This document shows, piece after piece, positions 43,090 through 53,428 of a stretch of 64,000 bases of DNA. The DNA lies in the NCBI GenBank assembly GCA_963797005.1, contig CAWCOF010000004.1:134407-198406 (forward strand), written 5' to 3'. Under the pieces are notes generated by a model. That model had not been told where the DNA came from. It saw only the letters and a program-made list of their open reading frames with translations, and made no database searches. Source of the DNA: AWTP1-13 sp963797005 (GTDB taxonomy: Bacteria; Pseudomonadota; Alphaproteobacteria; Rhizobiales; Hyphomicrobiaceae). How positions within the stretch are numbered: position 1 is the stretch's first letter; the number at the start of each line of letters is the position of its first letter. Made by a program: the position numbers and the translations under genes.

Positions 43090-43884
43090 TCACGCGTGCT
43101 TCTTCCAGCCGCGCGCCGAGGGCAGCCGCCGCGCGAGGCCGGCGACGGCCCCGCGTGCCACCCCGCCGATCAGCCGGTCGAGACGGTCCCCCGAAATCGG
43201 CACCAGCGCGCACGTGGTCTGCAGCCAGCGCGAGCGCAGCGCGCGCGACCACTTGGCCCGGAACGCGGCCTCGACGGCGTGGAAGTCCGCCGACTTCGTG
43301 CCCGGGCTCAGGTGCTGCAGGTGAAAGTCGATGACGTAGGACGAATAGCCCAGGATGTCGGCGACGAGGCAGAGGTCGGCGCCGTAGAGATGATAGCCGG
43401 CAAGATCGCGCGAGAACCCGAGCCGGGCGGCGCGCTTCATCACGATGAAATTCTCGTCGAGCGTGACGACGCGCGCGGGCAGCTCGCCGACGCGGCGGTT
43501 GGCCCCATGCGGATCGGAGATGCGCAGCGCCAGTTGTCCGGGGCGCACGCCGCCGGCGTTGCCGGCAAGCGCCCAGCCGGGATCGCGCCGCTCGAGATCG
43601 GCGAGGCGGCGGTCGAGCTCGGCCCGCCCGTCGCCGATCAGCCGCACGTCCTGGTGGCAGAGGATGACGAAGCGGCCGCGAGCCTCGTCGAGAAGCCGGT
43701 TGAGGCCCGCATAGGCCTCCGTCTGGCCGGCACCGGTATTGTCGATGGAGACGAACTCGCAGTCGGGCTCGGCAAAGCCGAACGCGCGAAACGTCGCGCG
43801 CATGGCCTCGTACTGGGCCTTGTCGTTGACGAGCGTGGCGATCGTATAGGCGATCGGGCTCTGGTTGCTGGCGCTGGTCGTCAC
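43090..43884 (-). CDS. glycosyltransferase-like protein (GT-A fold)
   Basis: A 264-residue protein from the GTG at 43884, which follows a strong GGCAGGAGA ribosome site. It resembles family 2-type glycosyltransferases: AYTIATLVNDKAQYEAM at the start, FVSIDNTGAGQTEAYAGLNRLL, then RFVILCHQDVRLIGDG with the DxR-type acidic motif, and later GYHLYGADLCL. It probably adds a sugar to a surface polysaccharide. The acceptor is unknown. It is convergent with groEL and divergent from another glycosyltransferase gene. Confidence 0.78.
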   Translation of the reverse strand: MTTSASNQSPIAYTIATLVNDKAQYEAMRATFRAFGFAEPDCEFVSIDNTGAGQTEAYAGLNRLLDEARGRFVILCHQDVRLIGDGRAELDRRLADLERRDPGWALAGNAGGVRPGQLALRISDPHGANRRVGELPARVVTLDENFIVMKRAARLGFSRDLAGYHLYGADLCLVADILGYSSYVIDFHLQHLSPGTKSADFHAVEAAFRAKWSRALRSRWLQTTCALVPISGDRLDRLIGGVARGAVAGLARRLPSARGWKKHA

Positions 43885-44146
43885 GCGGTCTCCTGCCGGG
43901 CCGGCGAGTGGGAGGTGCGGGTCGCTCGCGCACCTGTTCGTCGGCCGGGCCTCGCAAGAATCCAGCCACGCATGTCGCAAGGTGCGGCTTCGCCCGTCTC
44001 CTGGTTAAGGCCGAAACGCATGCTCGGCATTGCTTAACACTGTTGCGCGATCCGGTTTTGCTTTCGCGGACGATCGTGGCAGGAAGCCCGTGCGGAGTTG
44101 GGTCACGCGGCGGACCCATCAGGCTCGACATATGCGGGGGGATATC

Positions 44147-45091
44147 ATGGCGTCGACGCCAAAAGTTACCATTGGGATTCCGGTCCACAACGGCGCCAAC
44201 TACCTGCGCGACGTGCTGGACTCGGTCGCCAGGCAGACCTTCCAGAACTACTGCGTCATCGTCTCGGACAACGCCTCGACCGACGAGACGCCGCAGATCG
44301 CCCGCACCGCGGCGGCGGCGGACCCGCGCATCACCTACAAGCGCAATCCCGTCAACATCGGCGGCAACTGCAACTTCGACAAGGTGTTCGAGTACTGCAC
44401 CACCCCCTACTTCGTGTGGATCGGGCACGACGACATGATCGCGCCCGAGTTCCTCGCAACCTGCCTGGAGAACCTCGAGGCCAACCCCGACGTCGTCCAG
44501 AGTGCGTGCCGCACGCTCTATATCGATCCTGAAGGCAAGCCCACGCCCATCAATCCCGCCACCGGTTTCTACGAAGCGCCGTTCCTCGTCACGCCGCATC
44601 CCGTCGAGCGCGATCACCTGGCCGAGGGCGATGACCCCGTCCAACGCTGGAAGGACTTCTTCCCGTGGTACTCGCGCAGCTACATCCATGGCCTCATGCG
44701 CACCGAGGTGGTGCGCAAGACGGGCATGCTGGGCCCGCGCTTCAACGGTCCCAACCTCTTCCTGTGCGAGCTGGCCTTGCGCGGGCGGTTCCACATGTCG
44801 GACAAGCCGCTGCTGCTCAGGCGGTTCCACCCGAGCTCCTCGGAAGCGTTGGACATGCCCGAGCGCGTGCAATACGTGATCGCCGGCGAGCGCCAGGTCC
44901 AGCGCCGGTTCCTGGAGAACAGCCGGTCCTTCGTCGAGGGCATCCTGCGCACGGAGACGCTCACGCTTGCCCAGAAGACGCTGCTGATCGGCATCGTCGT
45001 CGAGCACACGCTGCGCACCGGCGGCGAGCGGGTGGTGCAGCGGACCATGGCGCGCCTCGGCCAGCACGGCCGCCTGCAGCGCGCCAGCTAG
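44147..45091 (+). CDS. glycosyltransferase family 2 protein
   Basis: A 314-residue GT2 enzyme. KVTIGIPVHNGANYLRDVLDSVARQTF is the standard N-terminus, VIVSDNASTDETPQI binds the nucleotide sugar, and FVWIGHDDMIAPEFL carries the metal-binding DD motif near residue 92. No membrane helix is evident. Role: sugar transfer to cell-surface glycans, substrate unknown. The ATG at 44147 follows GGGGGGA; the longer frame from 44030 is not conserved. It is divergent from the other glycosyltransferase. Confidence 0.88.
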   Translation: MASTPKVTIGIPVHNGANYLRDVLDSVARQTFQNYCVIVSDNASTDETPQIARTAAAADPRITYKRNPVNIGGNCNFDKVFEYCTTPYFVWIGHDDMIAPEFLATCLENLEANPDVVQSACRTLYIDPEGKPTPINPATGFYEAPFLVTPHPVERDHLAEGDDPVQRWKDFFPWYSRSYIHGLMRTEVVRKTGMLGPRFNGPNLFLCELALRGRFHMSDKPLLLRRFHPSSSEALDMPERVQYVIAGERQVQRRFLENSRSFVEGILRTETLTLAQKTLLIGIVVEHTLRTGGERVVQRTMARLGQHGRLQRAS

Positions 45092-45142
45092 CCTGGCATC
45101 ACCAACTGCGACTGACGTAACCGCTTCGGAGCGGAGGCCGGA

Positions 45143-47707
45143 TCAGTAGACGCTGCGTCCGCTCGACAGGCTGCGCGGCCGGTCCATCTGGTCGGCGCCG
45201 AAAAAGCCGCCGCTGTCGTCGGTGAAGCCGATGACGGAATAGGCGTCGTCGGGCTCCTCGTAGGGCTTGAAGGCCTCGAGCACGCTGTCGGGGTCGCCGG
45301 GCTGGGCCCTCAGCCCCGTGCGCAGGCTCACGCGAACGAGCTTGATGCCGGGGGGAATGCGGAAGGGGACCGCTTTCTTGTCGACCAGCGCCATCTTCAA
45401 GAAGTTGGCGAAGATGGGGGCCGCCACGTGGCCGCCGGTCATGCCCTTGCCCAGCGGGCGGGGAATGTCGTAGCCGATATACACGCCGACGACGAGGTCG
45501 GGGGTGAAGCCGATGAACCAGGCGTCCTTCTCGTCGTTGGTGGTGCCGGTCTTGCCGCCGATCGGCACGTTGGGGAGCATCCTGCTGACGACGGTGGCGG
45601 TGCCGCGCTGCACCACGCCCTCCAGCATCGAGACCATCTGATAGGCGGTGTGCGGGTCGATGATCTGGCGGCGGTCGTCGACCAGCACCGGCTCGGGCTG
45701 GTTGGCCCAGGCTTCCGCCTTGCAGTTCGTGCACTCGCGCTTGTCATGCCGCCAGATCGTGTGGCCCCAGCGGTCCTGGATGCGATCGATCAGCGTCGGG
45801 TGCACCTGCCTGCCGCCGTTGACGAAACTGCTGTAGGCCGCCGCCATCTTGACGAGCGTCGTCTCGCCGGAGCCCAGCGACATGGCAAGCACCGGCAGCA
45901 GATCGTCATAAGCGCCGAAGCGCTTCGCATATTCCACGATCAGCGGCATGCCCATGTCCTGGGCCAGCCGCACCGTCATCTGGTTGCGCGACTTTTCGAT
46001 GCCGAGGCGTAGCGTGGAGGGGCCGAACGAGGACGTGCCGTCGTAGTTCTTCGGTTGCCACACCTCCTTGCCCGGTCCCTGCTCGATCTCGATCGGCGCA
46101 TCGAGCACGATGCTGGTCGGCTTGTAGCCGTTGTCGAGGGCGGCGGCGTAGACCAGCGGCTTGAACGCCGAGCCGGGCTGGCGCTTGGCCTGCAGGGCCC
46201 GGTCGAACTGGCTGGTGGCGAAGGAGAAGCCCCCGGCCACGGCGCGCACGCGGCCCGTGTGCGGGTCCATGGCGACAAGGCCGCCTCCGACCTCCGGGAT
46301 CTGCATCAGCGACCAGGCGCCTGTGAGCTTGTCGGGATCCTTGGGTGCGACCCAGATCACGTCCCCGGGGCTCAACACATCGGTGACGGCTTTGGGCGTC
46401 TTGTGGCCCGACTTCGCCCATTTGACCTCATCGAAGCCGATCTCGACGGCCTCGCGGTCCTTGACGTACTTGCCGTCGGGCTGGCGTGCCGGGCGCAGGC
46501 CCACCACCGCCTTGGCGCGCTTGGCTTCGAGCACGACGCCGAGCCGCCACGGCGTCAGATCGCTCGGAACATCGACGCCGCCCAGCGCAATGCCCCAATC
46601 GCCGGCGATGTCGATCTTCTGGACCGGTCCCCGCCATCCCTTGTTGCGGTCGAAGTCGACGAGGCCGTCAACCAGCGCCTGGCGCGCCATGCGCTGCAGC
46701 TTGGGATCGAGCGTGGTGCGCACGGACAGCCCGCCGTTGACGCGTCCGTCGCCGATGCTGGTGCGCTCGGCGCGGCCGTATAGGCCGTCGTCGCCGAATT
46801 GCGCCGTGAGCGTGCGCCGAACGTCCTCGGCGAAGTAATCGGCCGCGAAGTTCTGCGTGCTCAGATTGCGGACGTTGACGGTGAGAGGCTTGGCCTTTGC
46901 CTCCGTGGCCTGCTCGGCCGTGATGTAGCCCACCTCCGCCATCTGGTCGATGACCCAGTTGCGCCGGGTGGTTGCCGCTTTCTTCCTTCGGAACGGGTGA
47001 TAGTTGTTCGGCGCCTTGGGCAGGGCTGCCAGGTAGGCGGCCTCCTCGATGGTGAGCTCGCTCAGCTCCTTGTTGAAGTAGTTGAGCGCGGCGGCGGCAA
47101 TCCCGTAGGAGTTGAGGCCGAGGTAGATCTCGTTGAGGTAGAGCTCGAGGATCTTGTCCTTCGAGTAGGTGCGCTCGATCCGGATGGAAAGGATCGCCTC
47201 CTTCATCTTGCGTTGGATCGTCCGGTCGCTGGTCAAAAGGAAGTTCTTGGCCACCTGCTGCGTGATGGTGGAGGCGCCCTCGGCGCGACGTCTGCTGCCC
47301 TTGACCTTGGCCTCGACGAACCTGAACACGGCGCGCGCGATGCCGGCGAAGTCGAGCCCCCCGTGCTCGTAGAAGCGCTTGTCCTCGGCGGAGAGGAAGG
47401 CCGCGATCACCAGCTTCGGGACGACGTTGATCGGTACGAAGATGCGCCGCTCGCGCGCGTACTCGGCCATCAGGCTGCCGTCGTGCGCGTGGATGCGCGT
47501 CATCACCGGCGGCTCGTACTTGGCCAGGCTCTCGTAGTCCGGCAGGTCGCGCGAGGCCTGCCAGACGAAGAATCCCGCGACCGCGGAGGCAGCCAGGAAC
47601 AGCACGACGCCGGAGGCGAAGCCGAAGCCGAGCAGGCTCAGCAGCCAGCTGCGCCGGCGCCTCTTCCTGGGCATGGCCGGTGGCGGAATGATCGGAGGCG
47701 GTCTCAT
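45143..47707 (-). CDS. mrcA: penicillin-binding protein 1A
   Basis: An 854-residue bifunctional PBP. One membrane helix (about residues 20-45) is followed by the glycosyltransferase domain (AFLSAEDKRFYEHGGLDF with the catalytic Glu, then GASTITQQVAKN) and the transpeptidase domain (nucleophile Ser in RQPGSAFKPLVY, SRN-type ending KSRNQM, KTGTTNDEKDAWF). It polymerises and cross-links peptidoglycan in the periplasm. The start at 47707 fits the family; the open frame reaches 47950 without homology. It is 170 bp from the amidase gene upstream on the same strand, a common pairing. Confidence 0.95.
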   Translation of the reverse strand: MRPPPIIPPPAMPRKRRRRSWLLSLLGFGFASGVVLFLAASAVAGFFVWQASRDLPDYESLAKYEPPVMTRIHAHDGSLMAEYARERRIFVPINVVPKLVIAAFLSAEDKRFYEHGGLDFAGIARAVFRFVEAKVKGSRRRAEGASTITQQVAKNFLLTSDRTIQRKMKEAILSIRIERTYSKDKILELYLNEIYLGLNSYGIAAAALNYFNKELSELTIEEAAYLAALPKAPNNYHPFRRKKAATTRRNWVIDQMAEVGYITAEQATEAKAKPLTVNVRNLSTQNFAADYFAEDVRRTLTAQFGDDGLYGRAERTSIGDGRVNGGLSVRTTLDPKLQRMARQALVDGLVDFDRNKGWRGPVQKIDIAGDWGIALGGVDVPSDLTPWRLGVVLEAKRAKAVVGLRPARQPDGKYVKDREAVEIGFDEVKWAKSGHKTPKAVTDVLSPGDVIWVAPKDPDKLTGAWSLMQIPEVGGGLVAMDPHTGRVRAVAGGFSFATSQFDRALQAKRQPGSAFKPLVYAAALDNGYKPTSIVLDAPIEIEQGPGKEVWQPKNYDGTSSFGPSTLRLGIEKSRNQMTVRLAQDMGMPLIVEYAKRFGAYDDLLPVLAMSLGSGETTLVKMAAAYSSFVNGGRQVHPTLIDRIQDRWGHTIWRHDKRECTNCKAEAWANQPEPVLVDDRRQIIDPHTAYQMVSMLEGVVQRGTATVVSRMLPNVPIGGKTGTTNDEKDAWFIGFTPDLVVGVYIGYDIPRPLGKGMTGGHVAAPIFANFLKMALVDKKAVPFRIPPGIKLVRVSLRTGLRAQPGDPDSVLEAFKPYEEPDDAYSVIGFTDDSGGFFGADQMDRPRSLSSGRSVY

Positions 47708-47876
47708 CCGATGAAAATCCGGTCCTGTCACACGCGTTGGGTTGAGCCCACCCTTGACCGGCAAGCGCGAAGGGGAGGTAGCTGGGCGAGGCGGCACCTT
47801 AGCACGGAATGTGGCATCACGAGGCCTCACTTTCTCTTCGCCACAAGGAACTTTCTTAACCTTGCGGCGCGCTCCG

Positions 47877-49262
47877 TTAGCGCGCGGTCCTTTTCGGTGG
47901 CGCGCGCTTGCTGAAATAGCCTTCGACGGCGGCGGCAATGGAGGTGGCAACCTGACGCTGCCATTCGGGCGAGGCCAATAGACGCGCGTCCTGCCGGTTG
48001 CTCATGTATCCGAGCTCGATCAGCACCGACGGCGACTGTGCCTGCTTGAGGACCCTGAATGCCGCCGAGCGCGCCGGATCGCGCGCCAGGGCGATGGTTC
48101 GCTTGAGGTGCGACAGCACGTGGCCGCGGAAGTCGGCCGAGAAGTCCGCGGTCTCGCGTCGCATCAGATCGATCAGGATGTTCTTCACCTGATCGCTCTC
48201 GTCCTCGGCTCCGGTTTCCGCCCCGGCCAGGATGTCGGCGGCGTTCTCCTTGTCGGCAAGCAGCTGCGCCTGCTGGCTGGAGGCACGCTCCGAGAGCGTG
48301 TAGACGGTCGCACCACGTACGCTTTGCGCGAACGCCTGCGCGCCGACGGTGTCGGCATGGATCGATATGAACAGGCTCGCGCCGAGATTGCGCGATATGG
48401 CGACCCGCCGGTTGAGCGGGACGTACACGTCGGTGGATCGCGTCATGTGAACGTCATATCGATGCTTGGCGGCGAGTATCGAGCGCAGGTGGCGTGCAAC
48501 GGAGAGCACGATGTTCTTCTCGATCACGTCGCCGTTGACGGCGCCCGGATCGACGCCGCCGTGGCCGGCATCGATGACGATGACAGGCTTGCTGCTGCGG
48601 GCCTTGCCGTTGGGCGGGCTCGGGACGTCCTCGGTGTCCCTGGCTCGGGAGGGGCGCGGCGGCAGGGCCGCCAGGAAGCTCACCCGGTCGGTCGCCGCAA
48701 TGTCGACGTGGAGCCGCGCCTTGGCCGTCCCGCGCCGGTTGGTCCAGCCCGATGCCTCGACCCGGACCGGGCCGGTCGTGTCGATGACGATGCGCGACTT
48801 GCCGGGTGCGAACAGTCCGTAGCGGTAGGCCTGGATGAGCCCCCGGCCCTGCTGGCCGGCGCCTTTGGGCAGGCGGAAGTTCACGTCCGGCACATCGATG
48901 ACCAGCCGGTAGGGGTCGGCAAGCGTGAAGATCTGGTAAGGCACGGAGCGCGTGATCGCCAGCGAGAACCTGGTGCGCCGGGCGGTCCCGGTCACTTCGG
49001 CTGCCGTTGCGGTTACGCGCCGATCCTGGATTGCGGCCGTCGCCAATGCCGCTGACGGCCGCTCCGGTGTCGACCGGGTTGTGGCCTCGCCAGCCTGTCC
49101 GGCCTTGGCGCCCTTCGTGAACTCGCTGGCGAGCGGCGCGGCGGGTTGCGGGGCGGACTTGGGGATCTCGGTCTGGGCGGCGGCGGTCAGCGGGCTAAGC
49201 AGGGCCGCCGCGCAAGCCGCTGCTAGCCGCAGTTTGCTCCATCGCTGGCCCACCCGCACCAT
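47877..49262 (-). CDS. amiC: N-acetylmuramoyl-L-alanine amidase with AMIN domain
   Basis: A 461-residue exported amidase. A signal peptide (LRLAAACAAALLSPLTAAAQ) is followed by an AMIN domain (about residues 100-200: RFSLAITRSVPYQIFTLADPYRLVID). The Amidase_3 domain carries the zinc ligands in VIDAGHGGVDPGA, GDVIEKNIVLS and LFISIHADT, and a final Glu in SVLIELGYMSN. It cleaves peptide stems from septal peptidoglycan. The ATG at 49262 is preferred to a TTG at 49274. It lies upstream of mrcA on the same strand. Confidence 0.92.
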   Translation of the reverse strand: MVRVGQRWSKLRLAAACAAALLSPLTAAAQTEIPKSAPQPAAPLASEFTKGAKAGQAGEATTRSTPERPSAALATAAIQDRRVTATAAEVTGTARRTRFSLAITRSVPYQIFTLADPYRLVIDVPDVNFRLPKGAGQQGRGLIQAYRYGLFAPGKSRIVIDTTGPVRVEASGWTNRRGTAKARLHVDIAATDRVSFLAALPPRPSRARDTEDVPSPPNGKARSSKPVIVIDAGHGGVDPGAVNGDVIEKNIVLSVARHLRSILAAKHRYDVHMTRSTDVYVPLNRRVAISRNLGASLFISIHADTVGAQAFAQSVRGATVYTLSERASSQQAQLLADKENAADILAGAETGAEDESDQVKNILIDLMRRETADFSADFRGHVLSHLKRTIALARDPARSAAFRVLKQAQSPSVLIELGYMSNRQDARLLASPEWQRQVATSIAAAVEGYFSKRAPPKRTAR

Positions 49263-50020
49263 CGACTCCCTCAATACGCTCTCGAAGGGCGCCCTTCACA
49301 GTTTAACCCGTTGTTTGCCGAATCGCGTGTTAGTGCAAGGGTTGGCGGGCTAATGAGTTCGTCGGCAAAACTTTCTTGCCACAGAGGGGGTGAGAGCCTA
49401 AGAAGTGGCATCGATTGGCGCCGTATCCGCTTTTTGGCGGCTCGCCGAGGCGGGCTCGCAGGCCCGGAGCTTGAAACTCGCCGCCTGCGCAGCTCGCGGA
49501 GCAAGGTCGCCCGCCTGCCGGTTGATGCGGCCCTTCGGTTCGATTTGAGCGAAAACGCGATTACCTGCCCGTGGCGCGGCTGCAGGGCAACGATTGGATC
49601 GTGGTTTCGGTCACCTTAGCGCGTCTTCCTCGGCTTGGGCCTCGCCCCGGACGCAGGGAACGCGAAGTGGAACGGCAGGCGGACGCCGAATTCAGGTCCG
49701 CGAGGTTTGCCCGAAAGCCGGGCATCATTTGAGGAGCGGCGGCAGAGGCTCGTGCGCTCCAGCGTCACGTGGACCATGACGGCAAGACGTTCGCTGTTCG
49801 GAGACGATCGCCAACCGGGGGCTGACCTTCAGCCGCGCGGCGTCGCCTTGCCGGTTGTCGCTCCGACTCTCTGGGGCCCGTCGGGCCGCAGACGGATGCC
49901 CAACCAGCGTGGTCCTGCATCAGCAACCAAAATCGGCGCAACGACGAAGCGTGCATCCCTTGCGGGTTGTGCGCTGTGGCGGCCTCGTGCCGCCCGCGTG
50001 GGCGCCAAGGACCCCATCAT
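49263..50020. other. 758-bp gene-free region between amiC and rne
   Basis: No ORF here has homology or a supported start. It must contain the divergent promoters of amiC and rne and probably a long rne leader, as RNase E genes often have. I could not place a promoter box or a conserved leader structure with confidence. Confidence 0.5.
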
Positions 50021-52752
50021 ATGGACAAGACCAACAAGATGCTCATCGATGCCACGCACCCGGAGGAAACCCGGGTCGTGGTGCTGCGCAATGGCCGGGT
50101 AGAGGAATTCGACTTCGAGTCCGCGGCACGCAAGCTGCTGCGCGGCAATATCTATCTGGCAAAGGTAACGCGCGTCGAGCCCTCGCTGCAGGCGGCCTTC
50201 GTCGACTACGGCGGCAACCGCCACGGCTTCCTGGCGTTCAGCGAGGTCCATCCCGACTACTATCAGATCCCGATGGCCGACCGGCAGGCCCTGCTGGCCG
50301 AGGAGGCCGAAGCGGAGGCCGAAGCCGAAGCCGAAGCCGATGCACGGGCGGAGCGCGCGGAGGCTGCCGGCAGGCGCAGGCCGCGCCGGGCGGAGCGTTC
50401 CGAGGCGCCGTCCGACGACCAGCCATTCGAGGACGAGCCAGCGGAAGCTGCCGCGGCCGCAGCGCCCTCCGACGATGTTCTGGCGGAGGAACCCGCCGCG
50501 GCCGCAGCCGAGGAGGCGCAAGCCGAGTCCGGTGAGCCGACATCACCCGCGCTCAACGGCAGCGAGGAGCCTTCCTCCGACAGCCACGTCGAGGAGTTTG
50601 CGGGTGAGCAGGCCGACCTGCCCGAGACGCTGACCAGCGTCGACGAGGTGGGCTCCGAGGACGCGATGGAGGAGGTGCCGGAGCGTCCGCGCCGCCGCAT
50701 GCGCTCCTACAAGATTCAGGAAGTGATCAAGCGGCGCCAGGTCATCCTGGTGCAGGTCGTCAAGGAGGAGCGGGGCAGCAAGGGCGCCGCGCTCACCACC
50801 TATCTGTCGCTCGCCGGCCGCTACACCGTGCTGATGCCCAACACCGGCCGCGGCGGCGGCATCTCGCGCAAGATCACCAACCCCCAGGATCGCAAGCGCC
50901 TGAAGGCCATCGCGCATGATCTCGAGGTGCCGGAGGGCATGGGCCTCATCATCCGCACCGCCGGGGCGGCGCGCACCAAGCAGGAGATCAGGCGCGACTT
51001 CGAATACCTCTTGCGCCTGTGGGAGAACGTGCGCGACCTGACCTTGCGTTCGATCGCGCCCTGCCTCGTCTACGAGGAGGGCAACCTCATCAAGCGCTCG
51101 ATCCGCGACCTCTACTCCAAGGACACCGACGAGGTCGTGGTGGCGGGGGACCCGGCGCACGCGGAGGCGGCCGAATTCATGCGCATGCTGTCGCCGAGCC
51201 AGGCCCGGCACGTCATCAAGTACCAGGAGCCCGAGCCGCTCTTTTCCGCCTACCAGATCGAGCGGCAGCTGAACGCGATGTTCAGCCCCTATGTGACTCT
51301 GCGCTCCGGCGGCTACCTCGTCATCAACCAGACGGAAGCGCTGGTGTCGATCGACGTCAACTCCGGCAAGGCGACGCGGGAATTCTCGATCGAGGAGACC
51401 GCGCTCAACACCAACATGGAGGCGGCCGAGGAGATCGCGCGTCAGCTGAAATTGAGAGACCTCGCCGGCCTCATCGTCATCGACTTCATCGACATGGAGG
51501 AGCGGCGCAACAACCGCAAGGTCGAGAACCGCCTCAAGGATGCGCTGCGCCATGACCGGGCCCGCATCCAGGTCGGGCACATCAGCCACTTCGGCCTGCT
51601 CGAGATGTCGCGCCAGCGCCTGCGCGCGGGCGTGCTCGAAGGCTCCACCTCGCAGTGTCCGCATTGCCAGGGCACGGGCATCATCCGCTCCGTGGAGTCG
51701 GTGGCGCTGGCGGTGCTGCGGGCGCTCGAGGACCAGTGCCTGCGCGACACCCGCCACTCGCTGATCGCCGTGACCACGGCCGAGGTGGCGCTCTACATCC
51801 TCAACAACAAGCGTTCCTTCGTCACCGAGATGGAGCGCCGCTACGGCATGACGATCACCGTTCAGGCCAGCGATCGCATGCAGGGTGCCAACTTCGCCAT
51901 CGAGAAGTCGGCGGCGGTGCATGCCGCCCCGCCGAAGGCGCAGGAGCGCGCGGTCGTCAACATGGAGTGGGGCTTCGACGGCCAGGAGGCCGACGAGCCC
52001 GCTGCCGAGGTCGCCGAGGAAAGAGCGAAGGCGAGCCCGAGGGCGCCCGTCGTGGCCGCCGTCGCCGGCGTCGCGGTCGCGGCGACGATCGCCAGGGGCC
52101 GCGCTCGGGCGAGCAGGCAGCGCGCAACGGCGAGGCCGATGACGCCGCCGGCCCCTCCGATGATGAGCACGTGCCCGCGTTCGAGGACGAAGCCGATGAG
52201 CCGGCGGGGTTCGGCGAGCAGCCCTCGCTCGGGCGCCCCGAGGACGATCGCGAGGGACGTCCTGGTCGCGGACGCCGCCGTCGGGGTCGACGCGGCGGCC
52301 GCCGCGGCCGGGATCGCGATGCGCCGCGCCAGCCCGACGATCTCGTCGCGGAGGAGCGCCATCACGGAGCGGCCAACGGTGCCGCGCCGCATGACGATGC
52401 CGAGACCGCCGCCGCCGACGATGGCGAGCGGCAGGCCTGGCCGCAGGCGAAGGAAGCTCCGGCGGCCGAGCCGGTGGCCCACCACGCCCACGCGGAGGAC
52501 GCGGCTGCCGAGCCGCCGCCACCCCGTGTGACGGCCGAGCGGCCCAGGCGCCCGGCGCGGTCGTGGGCAGCGTCGGAGGAGGCCCAGGAGCCTCGCAGCG
52601 ATCGTGTTGCCGAAGCGACGGTCGGTGCGTCGTCGTCAGCGGTGGCCGATGCCCCTACCCCGGTGCGCGAGCCGGAGCCCGAACCCGAGCCCGATGATCC
52701 GGCCAAGCCGCCCCGCAAGGGATGGTGGCAACGCAAGTTCTCGGGCGGCTGA
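50021..52752 (+). CDS. rne: ribonuclease E (frameshift in the C-terminal region)
   Basis: The frame from ATG 50021 codes for RNase E: an S1 domain split by a 140-residue acidic insert (about residues 85-225, Glu/Ala-rich), the RNase H-like part, the DNase I-like domain with VSIDVNSGKATRE and FIDMEE near residue 450, and the Zn-link CPHCQGTG. Near 52020 the good code moves to another frame: the arginine-rich RRGRRRRRRGRG region and the C-terminus PPRKGWWQRKFSGG are read there, ending at 52752. The main frame instead ends at 52531 in shadow-like code. RNase E is the main mRNA-decay enzyme and essential in many bacteria, so a sequence indel is suspected. Confidence 0.9.
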
Positions 52753-53047
52753 GCGGCCTGACGGGGCAATCTGGTGAGGGCGCGGGTCCTCCGATCCCGC
52801 CAACGTCATTCCGGGCCGCTGTCGCGCCTTCGGTGCGGCAGCGGTGGCCCGAGTCCCCCACGCGTCCGCTTGCGCTCGCCACCCGCATCACGGCACGGAC
52901 CGCCGTGTTCCCGGCACAACCAGAAGAACCTGAGGGAAATCCCCCAAAGGGTGTGTCTGCCGCAGCGGGCATGGTTGCCATCACCGGCCCGCGGCGGCTA
53001 TGGCATTGGGCGCATGGCTGGGGGCCTTCGGCAAAGGAGAGCGAGAG

Positions 53048-53323
53048 ATGAGACTGTCCGGTCGGCTCGGGCTATCAGCGGTTGTGGGCATGGCGCTTCT
53101 GGCGGCGGGCAGCAGCGCCCAGGCGGCGAGCTGCATGCGGGTCGGCGGCTGGGGTACGGGCGCGCTCGAGGGCTTTGCCTCGTTCATGGCCGAGGCTGCG
53201 ATGAAGAACTCGGCAAAGGCGCGCCTCGGCACCGACAATCCCAAGCTCGGCCGCGTCAGCAAGAAATGCGAGATCAAGGGCCTGCTCTACGAGTGCACGG
53301 CCAGGACGCGGGCCTGCAAATAG
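53048..53323 (+). CDS. small secreted cysteine-containing protein, unknown
   Basis: A 91-residue protein from ATG 53048 with a signal peptide ending SSAQAAS. The mature part of about 65 residues has four cysteines (SCMRVGGWGTGAL, SKKCEIKG, YECTARTRACK) likely to form two disulfides. Similar small exported proteins are common in Hyphomicrobiales; no function is known. A GGAGAGCGAGAG ribosome site precedes it. It stands alone between rne and nadD. Confidence 0.68.
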   Translation: MRLSGRLGLSAVVGMALLAAGSSAQAASCMRVGGWGTGALEGFASFMAEAAMKNSAKARLGTDNPKLGRVSKKCEIKGLLYECTARTRACK

Positions 53324-53428
53324 CGACCAACCGGCGCGGGCGGCGGGCGCGGAGAATGCTTTTCGCGGGGGGCCAAGTCACGCTACTATGAAAAATCCGT
53401 CACAGTATCCGAGTACCCGCGTACAGAT

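Noticed and set aside
43034..45067. 677-codon open frame across two glycosyltransferase genes on the minus strand
   Set aside because: Antisense to one real gene and out of frame with the other; Arg/His-rich shadow translation without any family motif.
50543..52522. 659-codon open frame antisense to rne
   Set aside because: A shadow of RNase E; low-complexity His/Arg/Leu content and no ribosome site.
50021..52531. Reading the main rne frame to its stop at 52531 as the true C-terminus
   Set aside because: After about 52020 this frame turns into Pro/Arg/Met-rich shadow code, while the other frame carries the basic RNA-binding region and the typical WWQRK end.
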